A stretch of 51,679 nucleotides of DNA, from contig NZ_SRRZ01000043.1 in the NCBI RefSeq assembly GCF_013179805.1, positions 1 to 51,679 on the forward strand. The letters run 5' to 3'. Of the stretch, positions 17,801-26,280 are shown piece after piece. A program made the translations under genes and the position numbers. The notes under the pieces were generated by a model that made no database searches, was not told the origin of the DNA, and saw only the letters and a list, made by a program, of their open reading frames with translations. The stretch's first letter is position 1. Every line of letters begins with the position of its first letter. Source of the stretch: Microcoleus asticus IPMA8 (GTDB lineage: Bacteria; Cyanobacteriota; Cyanobacteriia; Cyanobacteriales; Microcoleaceae).

Positions 17801-19142
17801 GCGCTTGGTCGCTTACATCGTCCCCAAACAGAAAATTTCTACCGAAAATAAGCTGGCTGAAGCTTATGAGCCGGGTCAACTTGAAGGAGTATTAATCGAT
17901 CCGGCAGAACGCGTTGAATTTAAGTTCAAACAACTAGGACTGCGACAGCTTCAACCCACTCAACCCAGTATTGAGTTGCCAAAACCTGAGTTGGATGAAA
18001 TTATGAACCAGGCTTATTTGCAGCGTCAAAGTTATCGGCAATTTTTAGATAAAGCCATTTCTTTGAAACAGTTAGGTGAGTTTTTAAGCTGCCTGCTACC
18101 AATAACGCTGGATAGTTCCCCTTTACCTAAATATCGCTATGCTTCCGCTGGTGGTCTCTACCCCGTGCAGGCATATTTGTATGTTAAACCCAACCGAGTG
18201 GAAGGGTTAGAAAGTGGATTTTACTATTACAATCCTACTTACCACCGTTTGGTATTTGTGAGTGCTGCTAGTAATATTAACAGCAGGATCTATCAAAAAA
18301 ATCAGCTAATTTTTGAGGAATCGGCTTTTTCTATATTTTTGATCGGGCAACTGAGTGCGATCGCGCCGATGTATGGAGAAGTGACGCGAGATTTTTGTAT
18401 GTTGGAGGCGGGTTATATCAGTCAGTTACTGATGGAAACCGCGCCAAAATATGAAATTGGTTTGTGTCCTATTGGTTCGATAGAATTTGACCAATTGCAA
18501 GATTTATTGGCACTCGAATCCAGTCAAATTTTACTTCACAACATGGTAGGCGGAGGAATAGATCCAAGTTGGACTCAGCAGTGGTTGGAGGAAAAACCTG
18601 CAACATTTCAGAACGATCGGTCAGAATCATTAACTGATGAACTACGCGATTTCTTGCAGCAGAAACTTCCCGAATATATGGTACCTTCTGGTTATGTGCT
18701 ACTAGACGACTTACCATTAACACGGAATGGTAAAGTCGATCGCCTCGCCTTGTCTGCGCTAGAGAGTCTGCTTCCCCAGCAGAGTGCGGCTTACGTTGAG
18801 CCAGTAACTGATTCCGAACAACTAATTGCAGGGGTTTGGCAACAGCTACTTCAACTCGAAAAAGTGGGAATTCATGACAATTTCTTTGAGTTGGGGGGTA
18901 ATTCGTTACTCATGGTCAAGACTCAACTCAAATTGCAAGAAATATTGGGTAAAAAAATACCGATAGTTGATATGTTTAAAGCCCCAACTATTTCTTCTTT
19001 GCTCAAATATTTAAATCAAAATGAAACTACAAAAACCTCGACAGAACAAGGTCAAGAGCGAGGATCAATACGGAGCGACCGCCAAACTTTACGAGGTCAA
19101 CAACAACAATCGAGACAGAAGCATCGGGGGAGGAAAAATTAG
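14865..19142 (+). CDS. NRPS2: TubC docking - Cy - A(Cys) with thiazoline oxidase - PCP
   Basis: 1425 residues. TubC docking domain (1-60); Cy domain with DGWCLD (Asp213, Asp218); A domain with TSGSTGKPKG (689-698) and the same Cys-type code as NRPS1. An FMN-dependent nitroreductase-like oxidase (about 1000-1240), inserted late in the A domain before the PNGK-like end, is marked by RQSYRQF (from 1054) and YASAGGLYP (1092-1100). Carrier Ser1347 in GGNSLL; Gln/Arg-rich tail. It should build a thiazoline from Cys and oxidise it to a thiazole. The oxidase explains why it is about 270 residues longer than NRPS1. The chain comes from PKS1 and goes to PKS2. Confidence 0.93.
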   Translation: MKQSIDEFLFNLSELGIKLWVDNDRLRCNAPKEILTPALREQLTDRKTEILTFLNKFSEHSSIQDQTLPLISPDLKNRYQPFPLNDMQQAYWIGRTDSFDMGNVSIHSYTEIEIVDLNIDRLNLAWQQLINRHDMLRAIVLPDGQQQILPQVPPYKIQVLDLRGKDAEAVAFQIEMIRDRLSHQILPLEQWPQFEIVASQSEENSSRLHISIDGWCLDGRSLQLLFRELKELYEAPDRFPSTLELSFRDYVLAVIDLENSPLYQKSLKYWLSRIPTLPPAPELPLAQNPSNLKNPRFVSLKYKIESQAVQRLTNRAAKGSLTLAGTLLAVYAEVIGRWSKNQRFTINVPRFNRLPLHPQVYDIMGELVSFTLLEIDNSGNESFEVRSQRIQSQLWQDLEHDYVTGVRVLRELAKVQGKAGGVAMPIVFTTTPQDVDGNNAIGDIPLGKVVYNVYQTPQIWIDNIYFVESDGSLTYTWQVVDELFPEGMIDDMFDAACSLLQRLADEENTWQETAPQLIPPAQLEQRAAINNTAAELSDTLLHSLFATQVKQRPEKTAVVTSTSSLTYQELFERSNQVGHRLRQLGVLPGRLVAIVMEKGWEQIVAVMGILASGAAYVPIDPGLPEERLFYLLENSQVEIVLTQSRLKEKLTWREGIQLLCLDNEDLAKESKQALNPVQKPDDLAYVIYTSGSTGKPKGVMITHRNVVNVVIHTNRRFNVSYQDSVLAVTALNHDLSVYDIFGLLSAGASIVMPDAEAVKDPSRWVDLMVREKVTLWNSVPAMMEMLVSYVEQQSATIPLSLRLAILGGDWLPISLPERLKSLLSNIQILSIGGPTETTIWNIGYLIEQADPNWKSIPYGQPMANAKYYILNESLEDCPVWVPGQMYCAGVQLAKGYWQDEEKTKTNFITHPRTGERIYRTGDLGRYLPDSNIEFLGRVDFQIKIRGQRIETGEIEAALTQHPNVKASVVTVVGNESNQQRLVAYIVPKQKISTENKLAEAYEPGQLEGVLIDPAERVEFKFKQLGLRQLQPTQPSIELPKPELDEIMNQAYLQRQSYRQFLDKAISLKQLGEFLSCLLPITLDSSPLPKYRYASAGGLYPVQAYLYVKPNRVEGLESGFYYYNPTYHRLVFVSAASNINSRIYQKNQLIFEESAFSIFLIGQLSAIAPMYGEVTRDFCMLEAGYISQLLMETAPKYEIGLCPIGSIEFDQLQDLLALESSQILLHNMVGGGIDPSWTQQWLEEKPATFQNDRSESLTDELRDFLQQKLPEYMVPSGYVLLDDLPLTRNGKVDRLALSALESLLPQQSAAYVEPVTDSEQLIAGVWQQLLQLEKVGIHDNFFELGGNSLLMVKTQLKLQEILGKKIPIVDMFKAPTISSLLKYLNQNETTKTSTEQGQERGSIRSDRQTLRGQQQQSRQKHRGRKN

Positions 19143-19195
19143 ATTTTGGAGTTGCGATTTTACATTATCAATGATAAATAAGAAAGGAGGTTAAG

Positions 19196-22100
19196 ATGAG
19201 TGAAGTGCATTTACAGAATGATATGAATGGGTCGGAAATAGCCATTATCGGAATGGCAGGTCGTTTCCCTGGCGCAAAAGATCTCGAGGTTTTCTGGCAG
19301 AATCTGCGAGATGGTGTAGAGTCAATTGCATTTTTTTCAGATGAAGAACTACTCTCTTCAGGTGTAGACTCAACTTTGCTGAACAACCCTAATTACGTTA
19401 AAGCTAATGCTGTCCTGGCAGGCGTTGAAGGATTTGATGCTGAGTTTTTCGGCTTCAGTCCGAAAGAAGCTGAAATTTTAGATCCCCAACATCGATTATT
19501 TATGGAATCTGCTTGGGAAGCACTAGAAAATGCAGGTTACAATTCGGAAACTTACCCAGGTTCGATCGGTGTTTACGCAGGTTCAGAAACTAACACTTAC
19601 CTGCTCAACAATATCTATCCTAATTTTGGTCTATCAGATTTACAAACGCTGCTAGGAAATGATAAAGATTATCTATCTTCCAGAGTTTCTTATAAATTGA
19701 ACCTCAAAGGGCCGAGTGTCAGCGTTCAAACCGCCTGTTCTACTTCACTGGTGGCTATTCATATCGCTTGCCAAAGTTTATTGAATGGCGAATGCGATAT
19801 ATCTTTGGCGGGTGGCGTTGCAGTTCGCGTTCCACAGAAGGTTGGGTATTTGTCTCAAGAGGGATTTGCTTCTCCCGACGGACATTGCCGATCCTTTGAT
19901 GCTAAAGCGCGGGGAAGTATTTTCGGTAGCGGTGTAGGGGTTGTGGTGCTCAAGCGGTTAGATGATGCGATCGCAGATGGAGATTCCATTCATGCAATTA
20001 TCAAAGGTTCGGCAATTAATAATGACGGCGCGTTGAAAGCTGGCTATACTGCTCCCAGTCCAGATGGTCAATCAGCAGTGATTTCCGAAGCTCAAGCGAT
20101 CGCGGGAATTGAACCGGAAACAATAAATTATATTGAAGCTCACGGAAGCGCAACACCTTTAGGAGATCCGATCGAAATTGCTGCGCTAAACCAAGTTTTT
20201 CAAAGTCGTACTACACAAAAATCTTTCTGTGCAGTTGGTTCCGTTAAAACTAATTTCGGACATCTCGGTGCTGCTGCTGGCGTAGCAGGTTTAATTAAAA
20301 CAGTTTTAGCGATCGAACATCAGTTAATTCCACCAAGTTTGCATTTTGAAGAACCCAATTCCAAGATTGATTTTGCTAACAGTCCTTTTTACGTCAACAC
20401 CAAACTTTCACAGTGGGAAACGCACCAAAATCCTTGCCGTGCTGGGGTTAGTTCTTTAGGAATTGGAGGTACAAATGCTCACGTAATTCTCGAAGAAGCG
20501 CCGCCTGCTCAAACTTCTGAAACGTCTCGGACTTGGCAATTACTAATGTTATCTGCCAAAACTAACTCAGCTTTGGAAACGGCGACGGCAAATTTAGCCG
20601 AACACTTAAAACAGCATCCCAACATCAACTTAGCTGATGTCGCTTACACCTTGCAAGTAGGTCGTAGATCTTTTGAGCATCGGCGAACGGTGGTTTGCAA
20701 AGATATTCAAGATGCGATCGCAGCACTTCAAAATCCCAAACGAGTTCTCAATAATATTCAGGATGGAATCGAACGTCCAGTCGCTTTTATATTTACAGGA
20801 CTGGGAACTCAATATGTCAACATGGGTTGGGAATTATACCAAGTTGAACCGACATTTCAAGAGACAGTCGATCGCTGTTGCGAATTTCTCATACCTCTGC
20901 TTGGTTGGGATTTACGAGATGTAATGTATCGCGAGCGCAACGAGCCGAAAACTACCTCTCCATCAGGTTTAGATCTGCGAAAAATGCTCGGTCGCGGCGA
21001 ACAAAAGGTAGATGAAACTACTCAAAAACTAAATGAAACTCGTCTCACTCAACCCGCTATTTTTGTTGTCGAATATGCTTTAGCTCAGTTGTGGATTTCC
21101 TGGGGAATTCATCCTGTGGCGACGATCGGTTACAGCATCGGCGAATATGTCGCCGCAACGCTAGCAGAAGTGTTATCTCTAGAAGATGCTCTTACTCTCG
21201 TCGCCAAAAGAGCGCAGATGATTCAAGAGTTACCAAGTGGAGCGATGTTGGCGGTTCCTTTGGGTGAGGAAAAGGTACGTCCTTTGCTGAATAAAAACCT
21301 TTCTTTATCGGCAATTAATGGTTCTGCTTTTTGCGTAGTAGCGGGAACTACAAACGCTATAGATGAATTGGCTGCTCAACTAACTGAAAAAGGTTTAGCT
21401 TGTCGGCGCTTGCAAAGTTCCCATGCTTTCCATTCTCAGATGATGGAAGCGATCGCTCAACCATTCACCGAATTAGTGAAAACCGTTAATCTGCAAGCAC
21501 CAAAAATTCCTTATATATCTAACGTTACGGGAACTTGGATTACCGCAGAACTTGTTACAGATCCTAATTATTGGACTCAGCATTTGTGTCAACCCGTGTT
21601 ATTTGCTGATGGGATGCAAGAGTTGTGGAAAAAACACAAACCGATTCTATTAGAAGTCGGGCCGGGACAGACGCTGTGCAGCTTGGCGTTACAGTGTTTA
21701 GAAAATGTTGCGATCGCGGATAAAGTCGCGTTACCCTCGCTGCGAGATGCTTACAATCAACAGTCAGATTTGGCTTTCTTGTTCAATACTTTGGGTCAGC
21801 TTTGGCTTTCAGGAGTCAAGATAGATTGGTCGGGATTTTATACTAGCGATCGCCGTTCTCGAATTCCATTACCGACTTATCCGTTCGAGCGTCAACGTTA
21901 TTGGATCGAACCTCCAAAAAATACCCAAAATGTTAATCTGAACCAAGGAGCGCTAGAACAAAAGCTTAAGATTGCCGACTGGTTTTACATTCCTTCATGG
22001 AAACAAGTTGCACCACCGGGATCTTTTGAACCGAGTAAATTAATAGCTCAAAAGCAATGCTGGCTTGTATTTATTGATGCTTGCGGTGTAGGAGCGCAAA

Positions 22101-23890
22101 TTGTAGAACGACTAGAAAGAGAGAATCAAGATGTAATAGTTGTGCGGGTCGGAGAGAAATTTAGCCAACTCAGAGAGCGGGAATACACGATCGCTCCTCA
22201 AAATAGAGATGACTATAACGCCCTAATAAAAGCCCTTGGTGCTTTAAATAAAATTCCCAAAACCATCGCTCATCTGTGGAACATAACATCGAACGATCGC
22301 ATACATTCAGCACTTGAGGAGTTAGAAGAGACTCAAGTTTTTGGCTTCTACAGTCTGCTTTTTCTGGCGCAGGCACTGGGAGAACAAAATCTTACTGACT
22401 CTCTCCAAATCGCTGTCATATCCAATAATCTACAGGAGTTAACTGACGAAGACGAGTTGTACCCAGAAAAGGCAACTCTTTTAGGCCCATGTAAAGTTAT
22501 TCCCCAGGAATATTCAAATATCACCTGTCGTAGCATTGATATTACTGTGCCCCGATCGGGTACTAAGCAATGGGAACAACTGATAGATCGACTGTTGGCA
22601 GAATTAGCTGTTGAGCTATCTTATCCGGTCATTGCTTATCGCGGGAATCGTCGATGGGTGCAGTGTTTTGAGCCGCTACCAGTGAAAGATAAAACCTTAC
22701 GCACAGCCAAGTTACGGCAAGGAGGAGTTTATATTATCACAGGTGGATTGGGTGGAATTGGACTCGCGATCGCCGAACATTTGGCAAAGACAACTCAAGC
22801 CAAGTTAGTGCTAATTGGACGTTCGGGATTACCGCCGAAAGCTGAGTGGGAGGAATGGTTATCAAACCATGATGAGCAACATCTACTGAGTACAAAAATC
22901 AAGAAAGTTCAGCTTCTAGAGGAATTGGGCGCAGAAGTTCTTGTTATCAAAGCAGATGTTGCCAACCTCGAACAAATGCAAGCGATGGTCAAGCAAGTAT
23001 GCGATCGCTTCGGGGACATTCATGGAGCAATTCACGCAGCCGGAGTCCCAGGTGCAGGTCTTGTTCAACTGAAAACGACCGAATTGGCAAACAGTGTTCT
23101 TGAGCCTAAGATGAAGGGAACACTGGTATTAGATGCTGTATTGAAGGATCTAAAGCTAGATTTTTTGGTTTTATTTTCTTCATTCACTTCAATTTATGGT
23201 GGATTTGGTCAAGTAGATTACTGCGCCGCTAATGCTTTTCTTGATGCCTTTGCCCATTACAATTTTTCTCGCCATCAAGTGCTTACTGTCTCAATTAATT
23301 GGGATTGGTGGCAATGGGATAGCTGGCAAGATGCACTGCTGTCATTTGAGCCACAGATGCAAGCTAGCTTTAAGCAAATGCGAGAGAAATACGGCATAAC
23401 GTTTCAAGAAGGTATAGAGGCGTTAAGTCACATTCTGTCTTGTCAGCTCCCTCAAGTAGTGGTATCAACGCGAAATCTCCAGGCTGTAATTGAGCAGCAC
23501 GAGGATTTTGATTTAACCACTTTACTGGAAAAATCACAGAAGTCTCGCCCCGAATCAATTCACTCACGACCTAACTTAAAAACTGCCTATGTTTCACCTA
23601 GCAATGATACTGAGTACAGAATTGCTGGCATTTATCAAGAGTTGCTGGGAATCGATCGCGTCGGCATAAATGACAGCTTTTTCGACTTAGGCGGTAACTC
23701 TTTAATCGGGATTCAGTTAATTTCTCGGCTTCGACAAGACTTCCAGATAGAAATATCTATTCCTTCGCTTTTTCAGTCACCATCTGTAGCTGAATTAGCT
23801 TTTGTTATTGAGGAAATCATCATCAACGAATTAGAAAAATTAACTGAAGATGAAGTTCGCGAACTTGTACCAGTTAATTCCATGATATGA
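19196..23890 (+). CDS. PKS2: KS - atypical AT - KR - ACP (probable hydroxymalonyl-ACP user)
   Basis: 1564 residues. KS Cys181 (TACSTS), His316, His356. The AT departs from the other three in the window: GLGTQ (535-539) replaces GQGxQ, and GYSIGEY (Ser647) replaces GHSIGEY, while HAFH (743-746) is kept; it also has an insertion of roughly 20 residues near 585-610. KR with GGLGGIG inside 1176-1189 and VDYCAAN; ACP Ser1502 in GGNSLI; acidic tail LEKLTEDEVRELV. The hydroxymalonyl-ACP cassette starts ten bases downstream, so I infer that this AT takes the ACP-bound unit. A partly impaired malonyl AT is the alternative. A very strong ribosome site, AAAGGAGG at 19183-19190, fixes the start. The stop codon lies in a heptamer repeat. 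Confidence 0.92.
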   Translation: MSEVHLQNDMNGSEIAIIGMAGRFPGAKDLEVFWQNLRDGVESIAFFSDEELLSSGVDSTLLNNPNYVKANAVLAGVEGFDAEFFGFSPKEAEILDPQHRLFMESAWEALENAGYNSETYPGSIGVYAGSETNTYLLNNIYPNFGLSDLQTLLGNDKDYLSSRVSYKLNLKGPSVSVQTACSTSLVAIHIACQSLLNGECDISLAGGVAVRVPQKVGYLSQEGFASPDGHCRSFDAKARGSIFGSGVGVVVLKRLDDAIADGDSIHAIIKGSAINNDGALKAGYTAPSPDGQSAVISEAQAIAGIEPETINYIEAHGSATPLGDPIEIAALNQVFQSRTTQKSFCAVGSVKTNFGHLGAAAGVAGLIKTVLAIEHQLIPPSLHFEEPNSKIDFANSPFYVNTKLSQWETHQNPCRAGVSSLGIGGTNAHVILEEAPPAQTSETSRTWQLLMLSAKTNSALETATANLAEHLKQHPNINLADVAYTLQVGRRSFEHRRTVVCKDIQDAIAALQNPKRVLNNIQDGIERPVAFIFTGLGTQYVNMGWELYQVEPTFQETVDRCCEFLIPLLGWDLRDVMYRERNEPKTTSPSGLDLRKMLGRGEQKVDETTQKLNETRLTQPAIFVVEYALAQLWISWGIHPVATIGYSIGEYVAATLAEVLSLEDALTLVAKRAQMIQELPSGAMLAVPLGEEKVRPLLNKNLSLSAINGSAFCVVAGTTNAIDELAAQLTEKGLACRRLQSSHAFHSQMMEAIAQPFTELVKTVNLQAPKIPYISNVTGTWITAELVTDPNYWTQHLCQPVLFADGMQELWKKHKPILLEVGPGQTLCSLALQCLENVAIADKVALPSLRDAYNQQSDLAFLFNTLGQLWLSGVKIDWSGFYTSDRRSRIPLPTYPFERQRYWIEPPKNTQNVNLNQGALEQKLKIADWFYIPSWKQVAPPGSFEPSKLIAQKQCWLVFIDACGVGAQIVERLERENQDVIVVRVGEKFSQLREREYTIAPQNRDDYNALIKALGALNKIPKTIAHLWNITSNDRIHSALEELEETQVFGFYSLLFLAQALGEQNLTDSLQIAVISNNLQELTDEDELYPEKATLLGPCKVIPQEYSNITCRSIDITVPRSGTKQWEQLIDRLLAELAVELSYPVIAYRGNRRWVQCFEPLPVKDKTLRTAKLRQGGVYIITGGLGGIGLAIAEHLAKTTQAKLVLIGRSGLPPKAEWEEWLSNHDEQHLLSTKIKKVQLLEELGAEVLVIKADVANLEQMQAMVKQVCDRFGDIHGAIHAAGVPGAGLVQLKTTELANSVLEPKMKGTLVLDAVLKDLKLDFLVLFSSFTSIYGGFGQVDYCAANAFLDAFAHYNFSRHQVLTVSINWDWWQWDSWQDALLSFEPQMQASFKQMREKYGITFQEGIEALSHILSCQLPQVVVSTRNLQAVIEQHEDFDLTTLLEKSQKSRPESIHSRPNLKTAYVSPSNDTEYRIAGIYQELLGIDRVGINDSFFDLGGNSLIGIQLISRLRQDFQIEISIPSLFQSPSVAELAFVIEEIIINELEKLTEDEVRELVPVNSMI

Positions 23891-23908
23891 CCAATGACCA
23901 ATGACCAA
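23888..23908 (+). repeat. Heptamer tandem repeat (TGACCAA)x3 at a gene junction
   Basis: Three exact TGACCAA copies. The first three bases are the PKS2 stop codon, and the last copy runs into the AAAGGA ribosome site (23907-23912) of the next gene. Related two-copy heptamers occur at 24770-24783 (TCATTAG, containing the dehydrogenase stop) and 33687-33700 (TGACTAA). This is the short tandemly repeated repetitive type known from cyanobacteria. Confidence 0.8.
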
Positions 23909-23918
23909 AGGATTAAGT

Positions 23919-24776
23919 ATGAACATTCAAACAGTCGGTGTAATCGGAGCAGGTGTTATGGGAGTTGGGGTAGCGCAAAATCTAGCCCAAACCGGACATC
24001 ATGCGGTGCTTTTAGATATTTCGGATGATATTCTGGAACGAGCGAAGCAGGAAATCAAAAATAATATCCGTTTTCAAGGGTTTTTCAACAAAAATGAGAA
24101 AGCCGATAGTCCAAATGACATTTTGGATAAAATTACTTTTTCCAGTAACTATCAGTTTCTAGAAAAAGCGGAATTCGTAGTTGAAAATGTTACTGAAAAA
24201 TGGGATATTAAAAAGGAGGTATACAGTAAAATAGACGCAATTTGCCCGGAAGGAACTATTTTTGCCGCCAACACATCGGCCATTTCCATTACTCGGATCG
24301 CTTCCGCTACCAAGAGGGCAGATCGAGTGATTGGAATTCATTTCATGAACCCCGTACCGATGAAGCCGATGGTGGAAATGATTCGCGGATATCATACTTC
24401 TGAGCAGACGATCGAAACCGCCACAAAATTATTAGCGAAGATGGGAAAAGAATCTATCTTAGTTAATGATTCGCCTGGTTTTGTTTCCAATCGGGTGCTA
24501 ATGTTAACCGTTAATGAAGCAATTTTTCTGTTGCAAGAGGAAGTAGCTTCAGCCGAACAGGTTGATAAAATTTTTAAATCTTGTTTCGGTCACAAAATGG
24601 GACCATTAGAAACAGCAGATTTAATCGGGTTAGATACAATTCTTTTCTCGATCGAAGTATTGTACGAAAGCTTCAATGACAGTAAATATCGCCCCTGTCC
24701 TTTACTCAAAAAAATGGTAGATGCTGGATTGCACGGGCGAAAAAGCGGAAAAGGTTTCTATACCTACAATCATTAG
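23919..24776 (+). CDS. 3-hydroxyacyl dehydrogenase of the hydroxymalonyl-ACP pathway (FkbK/ZmaG-like)
   Basis: 285 residues from the ATG at 23919, preferred over an in-frame ATG at 23901 because AAAGGA (23907-23912) sits just upstream. The N-terminal Rossmann motif VGVIGAGVMG (Gly10, Gly12, Gly15) binds NAD(P). Later come NTSAISITRIA and IHFMNPVPMKPMVE, the 3-hydroxyacyl-CoA dehydrogenase signature with its Ser/His pair, and a helical C-terminal dimerisation domain. In FK520/zwittermicin-type pathways this enzyme oxidises glyceryl-ACP. Placement with a carrier, an acyl-CoA dehydrogenase and an FkbH homologue supports that role over fatty-acid oxidation. It is tightly spaced after PKS2. Confidence 0.9.
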   Translation: MNIQTVGVIGAGVMGVGVAQNLAQTGHHAVLLDISDDILERAKQEIKNNIRFQGFFNKNEKADSPNDILDKITFSSNYQFLEKAEFVVENVTEKWDIKKEVYSKIDAICPEGTIFAANTSAISITRIASATKRADRVIGIHFMNPVPMKPMVEMIRGYHTSEQTIETATKLLAKMGKESILVNDSPGFVSNRVLMLTVNEAIFLLQEEVASAEQVDKIFKSCFGHKMGPLETADLIGLDTILFSIEVLYESFNDSKYRPCPLLKKMVDAGLHGRKSGKGFYTYNH

Positions 24777-24795
24777 TCATTAGAAATTACAGAAC

Positions 24796-25047
24796 ATGAA
24801 AGCAGCTAAAGACAAAATCAAAAAATTCCTTTCTCAGTTTTTCGGCAACCATGACTTGCAGGATGATGAAGACATCTTTGCTTTGGGATTCGTCAATTCC
24901 ATGTTTGCCATGCAATTGGTGTTGTTTATAGAAAAAGAGTTTGAAGTGACGATCGAAAACGAAGACCTGGAATTTGCCAACTTCAGGAGTATCAACTCGA
25001 TGGCGGCGTTACTAGAACGGAAAACTACCGTACTGGCGAGAGAGTAA
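24796..25047 (+). CDS. Dedicated acyl carrier protein for the three-carbon extender (FkbJ/ZmaD-like)
   Basis: 83-residue carrier protein with attachment motif FVNSMFAMQLV, Ser35, of the NSM type seen in glyceryl-ACP carriers rather than the DSL type of most carriers here. It should receive the glyceryl group from the FkbH-like protein and carry it through oxidation to hydroxymalonyl-ACP. It lies 19 bases after the dehydrogenase and just before the acyl-CoA dehydrogenase. Confidence 0.88.
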   Translation: MKAAKDKIKKFLSQFFGNHDLQDDEDIFALGFVNSMFAMQLVLFIEKEFEVTIENEDLEFANFRSINSMAALLERKTTVLARE

Positions 25048-25091
25048 AAAATGTGATTTAATGTTGACCTTTGGAGGAATTAAGTGATACA

Positions 25092-26276
25092 ATGAAAATA
25101 GAATTAAGTTTTCAGCAAAAAGACAAGCACTCCACTTTTAGAGCTTTCGTAGATGAAGAAATAGTTCCTCATGCCGATCGCATCGATCGCGAAGAAAGAA
25201 CGCCGCCCGAAATCATCCAAAAGTTAGCTCAAAAAGGATATTTAGGAGCCATATTACCCGAAGACTGGGGCGGCATTGGCATGGATGCGATCGCCTACGG
25301 TCTCCTAAACGAGGAAATCGGACGGGGATGTTCTTCGCTCAGGTGTTTGCTAACAGTTCATTCTATGGTCGCTCATGCTATTCTAAAATGGGGAAGTAAA
25401 TTTCAAAAAGAGCATTGGCTGACTAAATTAGCATCCGGCGATGCGATCGCAGCTTTCGCATTGAGCGAACCTAACGTAGGTAGCGATGCCAAAGCCGTAG
25501 AGACGACAGCAACACTTTCTGGCGACTCTTATATCTTAAACGGGCAAAAAAAATGGATTACTTACGGACAAATTGCCGATGTTTTCTTAGTTTTTGCCAA
25601 GTGGGAAGGTAAACCCTCTGCTTTTTTAGTGGAAAAAAACAGTCCGGGACTCTCCATTAAACCAATTTTTGGAATGTTAGGTGTCAGAGGTTCGATGTTA
25701 GCAGAACTGCACCTAAATAATTGTCGAATTCCCCAAGAAAATCTCGTGTGCAGACAAGGTTTTGGTTTCTCCCACGTAGCATCTTCTGCACTTGATTTGG
25801 GACGATACAGTGTCGCGTGCGGTTGTGTAGGAATCGCTCAAGCTTGCTTAGAAGCCTGCATTGAATATACAAGTAAACGCAAGCAATTTGATGTTTATCT
25901 CAAAGAGCATCAACTAATTCGACAAATGATTACTGAGGCGCTCGCGAATATCAAAGCCGCCCGATTACTATGTTATCAAGCAGGTTATCTCAAAGATATT
26001 GGCGACCCCAACTCAATTATGGAAACCTCGATCGCCAAATATTTTGCTTCTACGATCGCAACCAAAGTAGCCAATGATGCCGTTCAAATTCACGGGGGAA
26101 ATGGTTGCAGCAGCGAATACCCAGTTCAACGGTATTTACGGGATGCAAAAATCATGGAAATCATCGAAGGTAGTACCCAAATTCAAGAGATTACCATCGC
26201 TGAGTACGGTTATCAAGAATATAAATTCTCACAAAATCGCAGTTCGATAGCTCAAGAATTAGTAGCAAGGACGTGA
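25092..26276 (+). CDS. Acyl-CoA dehydrogenase of the hydroxymalonyl-ACP pathway (FkbI/ZmaE-like)
   Basis: 394 residues from the ATG at 25092. The frame opens at a TTG (25071), but that codon overlaps the GGAGGAA ribosome site (25073-25079), so the ATG is preferred. It is a flavoprotein of the acyl-CoA dehydrogenase family: ALSEPNVGSDA and KKWITYGQIAD in the FAD/substrate region, RKQFDVYLKEHQLI, QIHGGNGCSSEYPVQRYLRD and IIEGSTQIQE containing the family's catalytic Glu position. In FkbI-type pathways it completes oxidation of the ACP-bound unit. It ends four bases before the FkbH-like start. Confidence 0.9.
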   Translation: MKIELSFQQKDKHSTFRAFVDEEIVPHADRIDREERTPPEIIQKLAQKGYLGAILPEDWGGIGMDAIAYGLLNEEIGRGCSSLRCLLTVHSMVAHAILKWGSKFQKEHWLTKLASGDAIAAFALSEPNVGSDAKAVETTATLSGDSYILNGQKKWITYGQIADVFLVFAKWEGKPSAFLVEKNSPGLSIKPIFGMLGVRGSMLAELHLNNCRIPQENLVCRQGFGFSHVASSALDLGRYSVACGCVGIAQACLEACIEYTSKRKQFDVYLKEHQLIRQMITEALANIKAARLLCYQAGYLKDIGDPNSIMETSIAKYFASTIATKVANDAVQIHGGNGCSSEYPVQRYLRDAKIMEIIEGSTQIQEITIAEYGYQEYKFSQNRSSIAQELVART

Positions 26277-26280
26277 AAAA

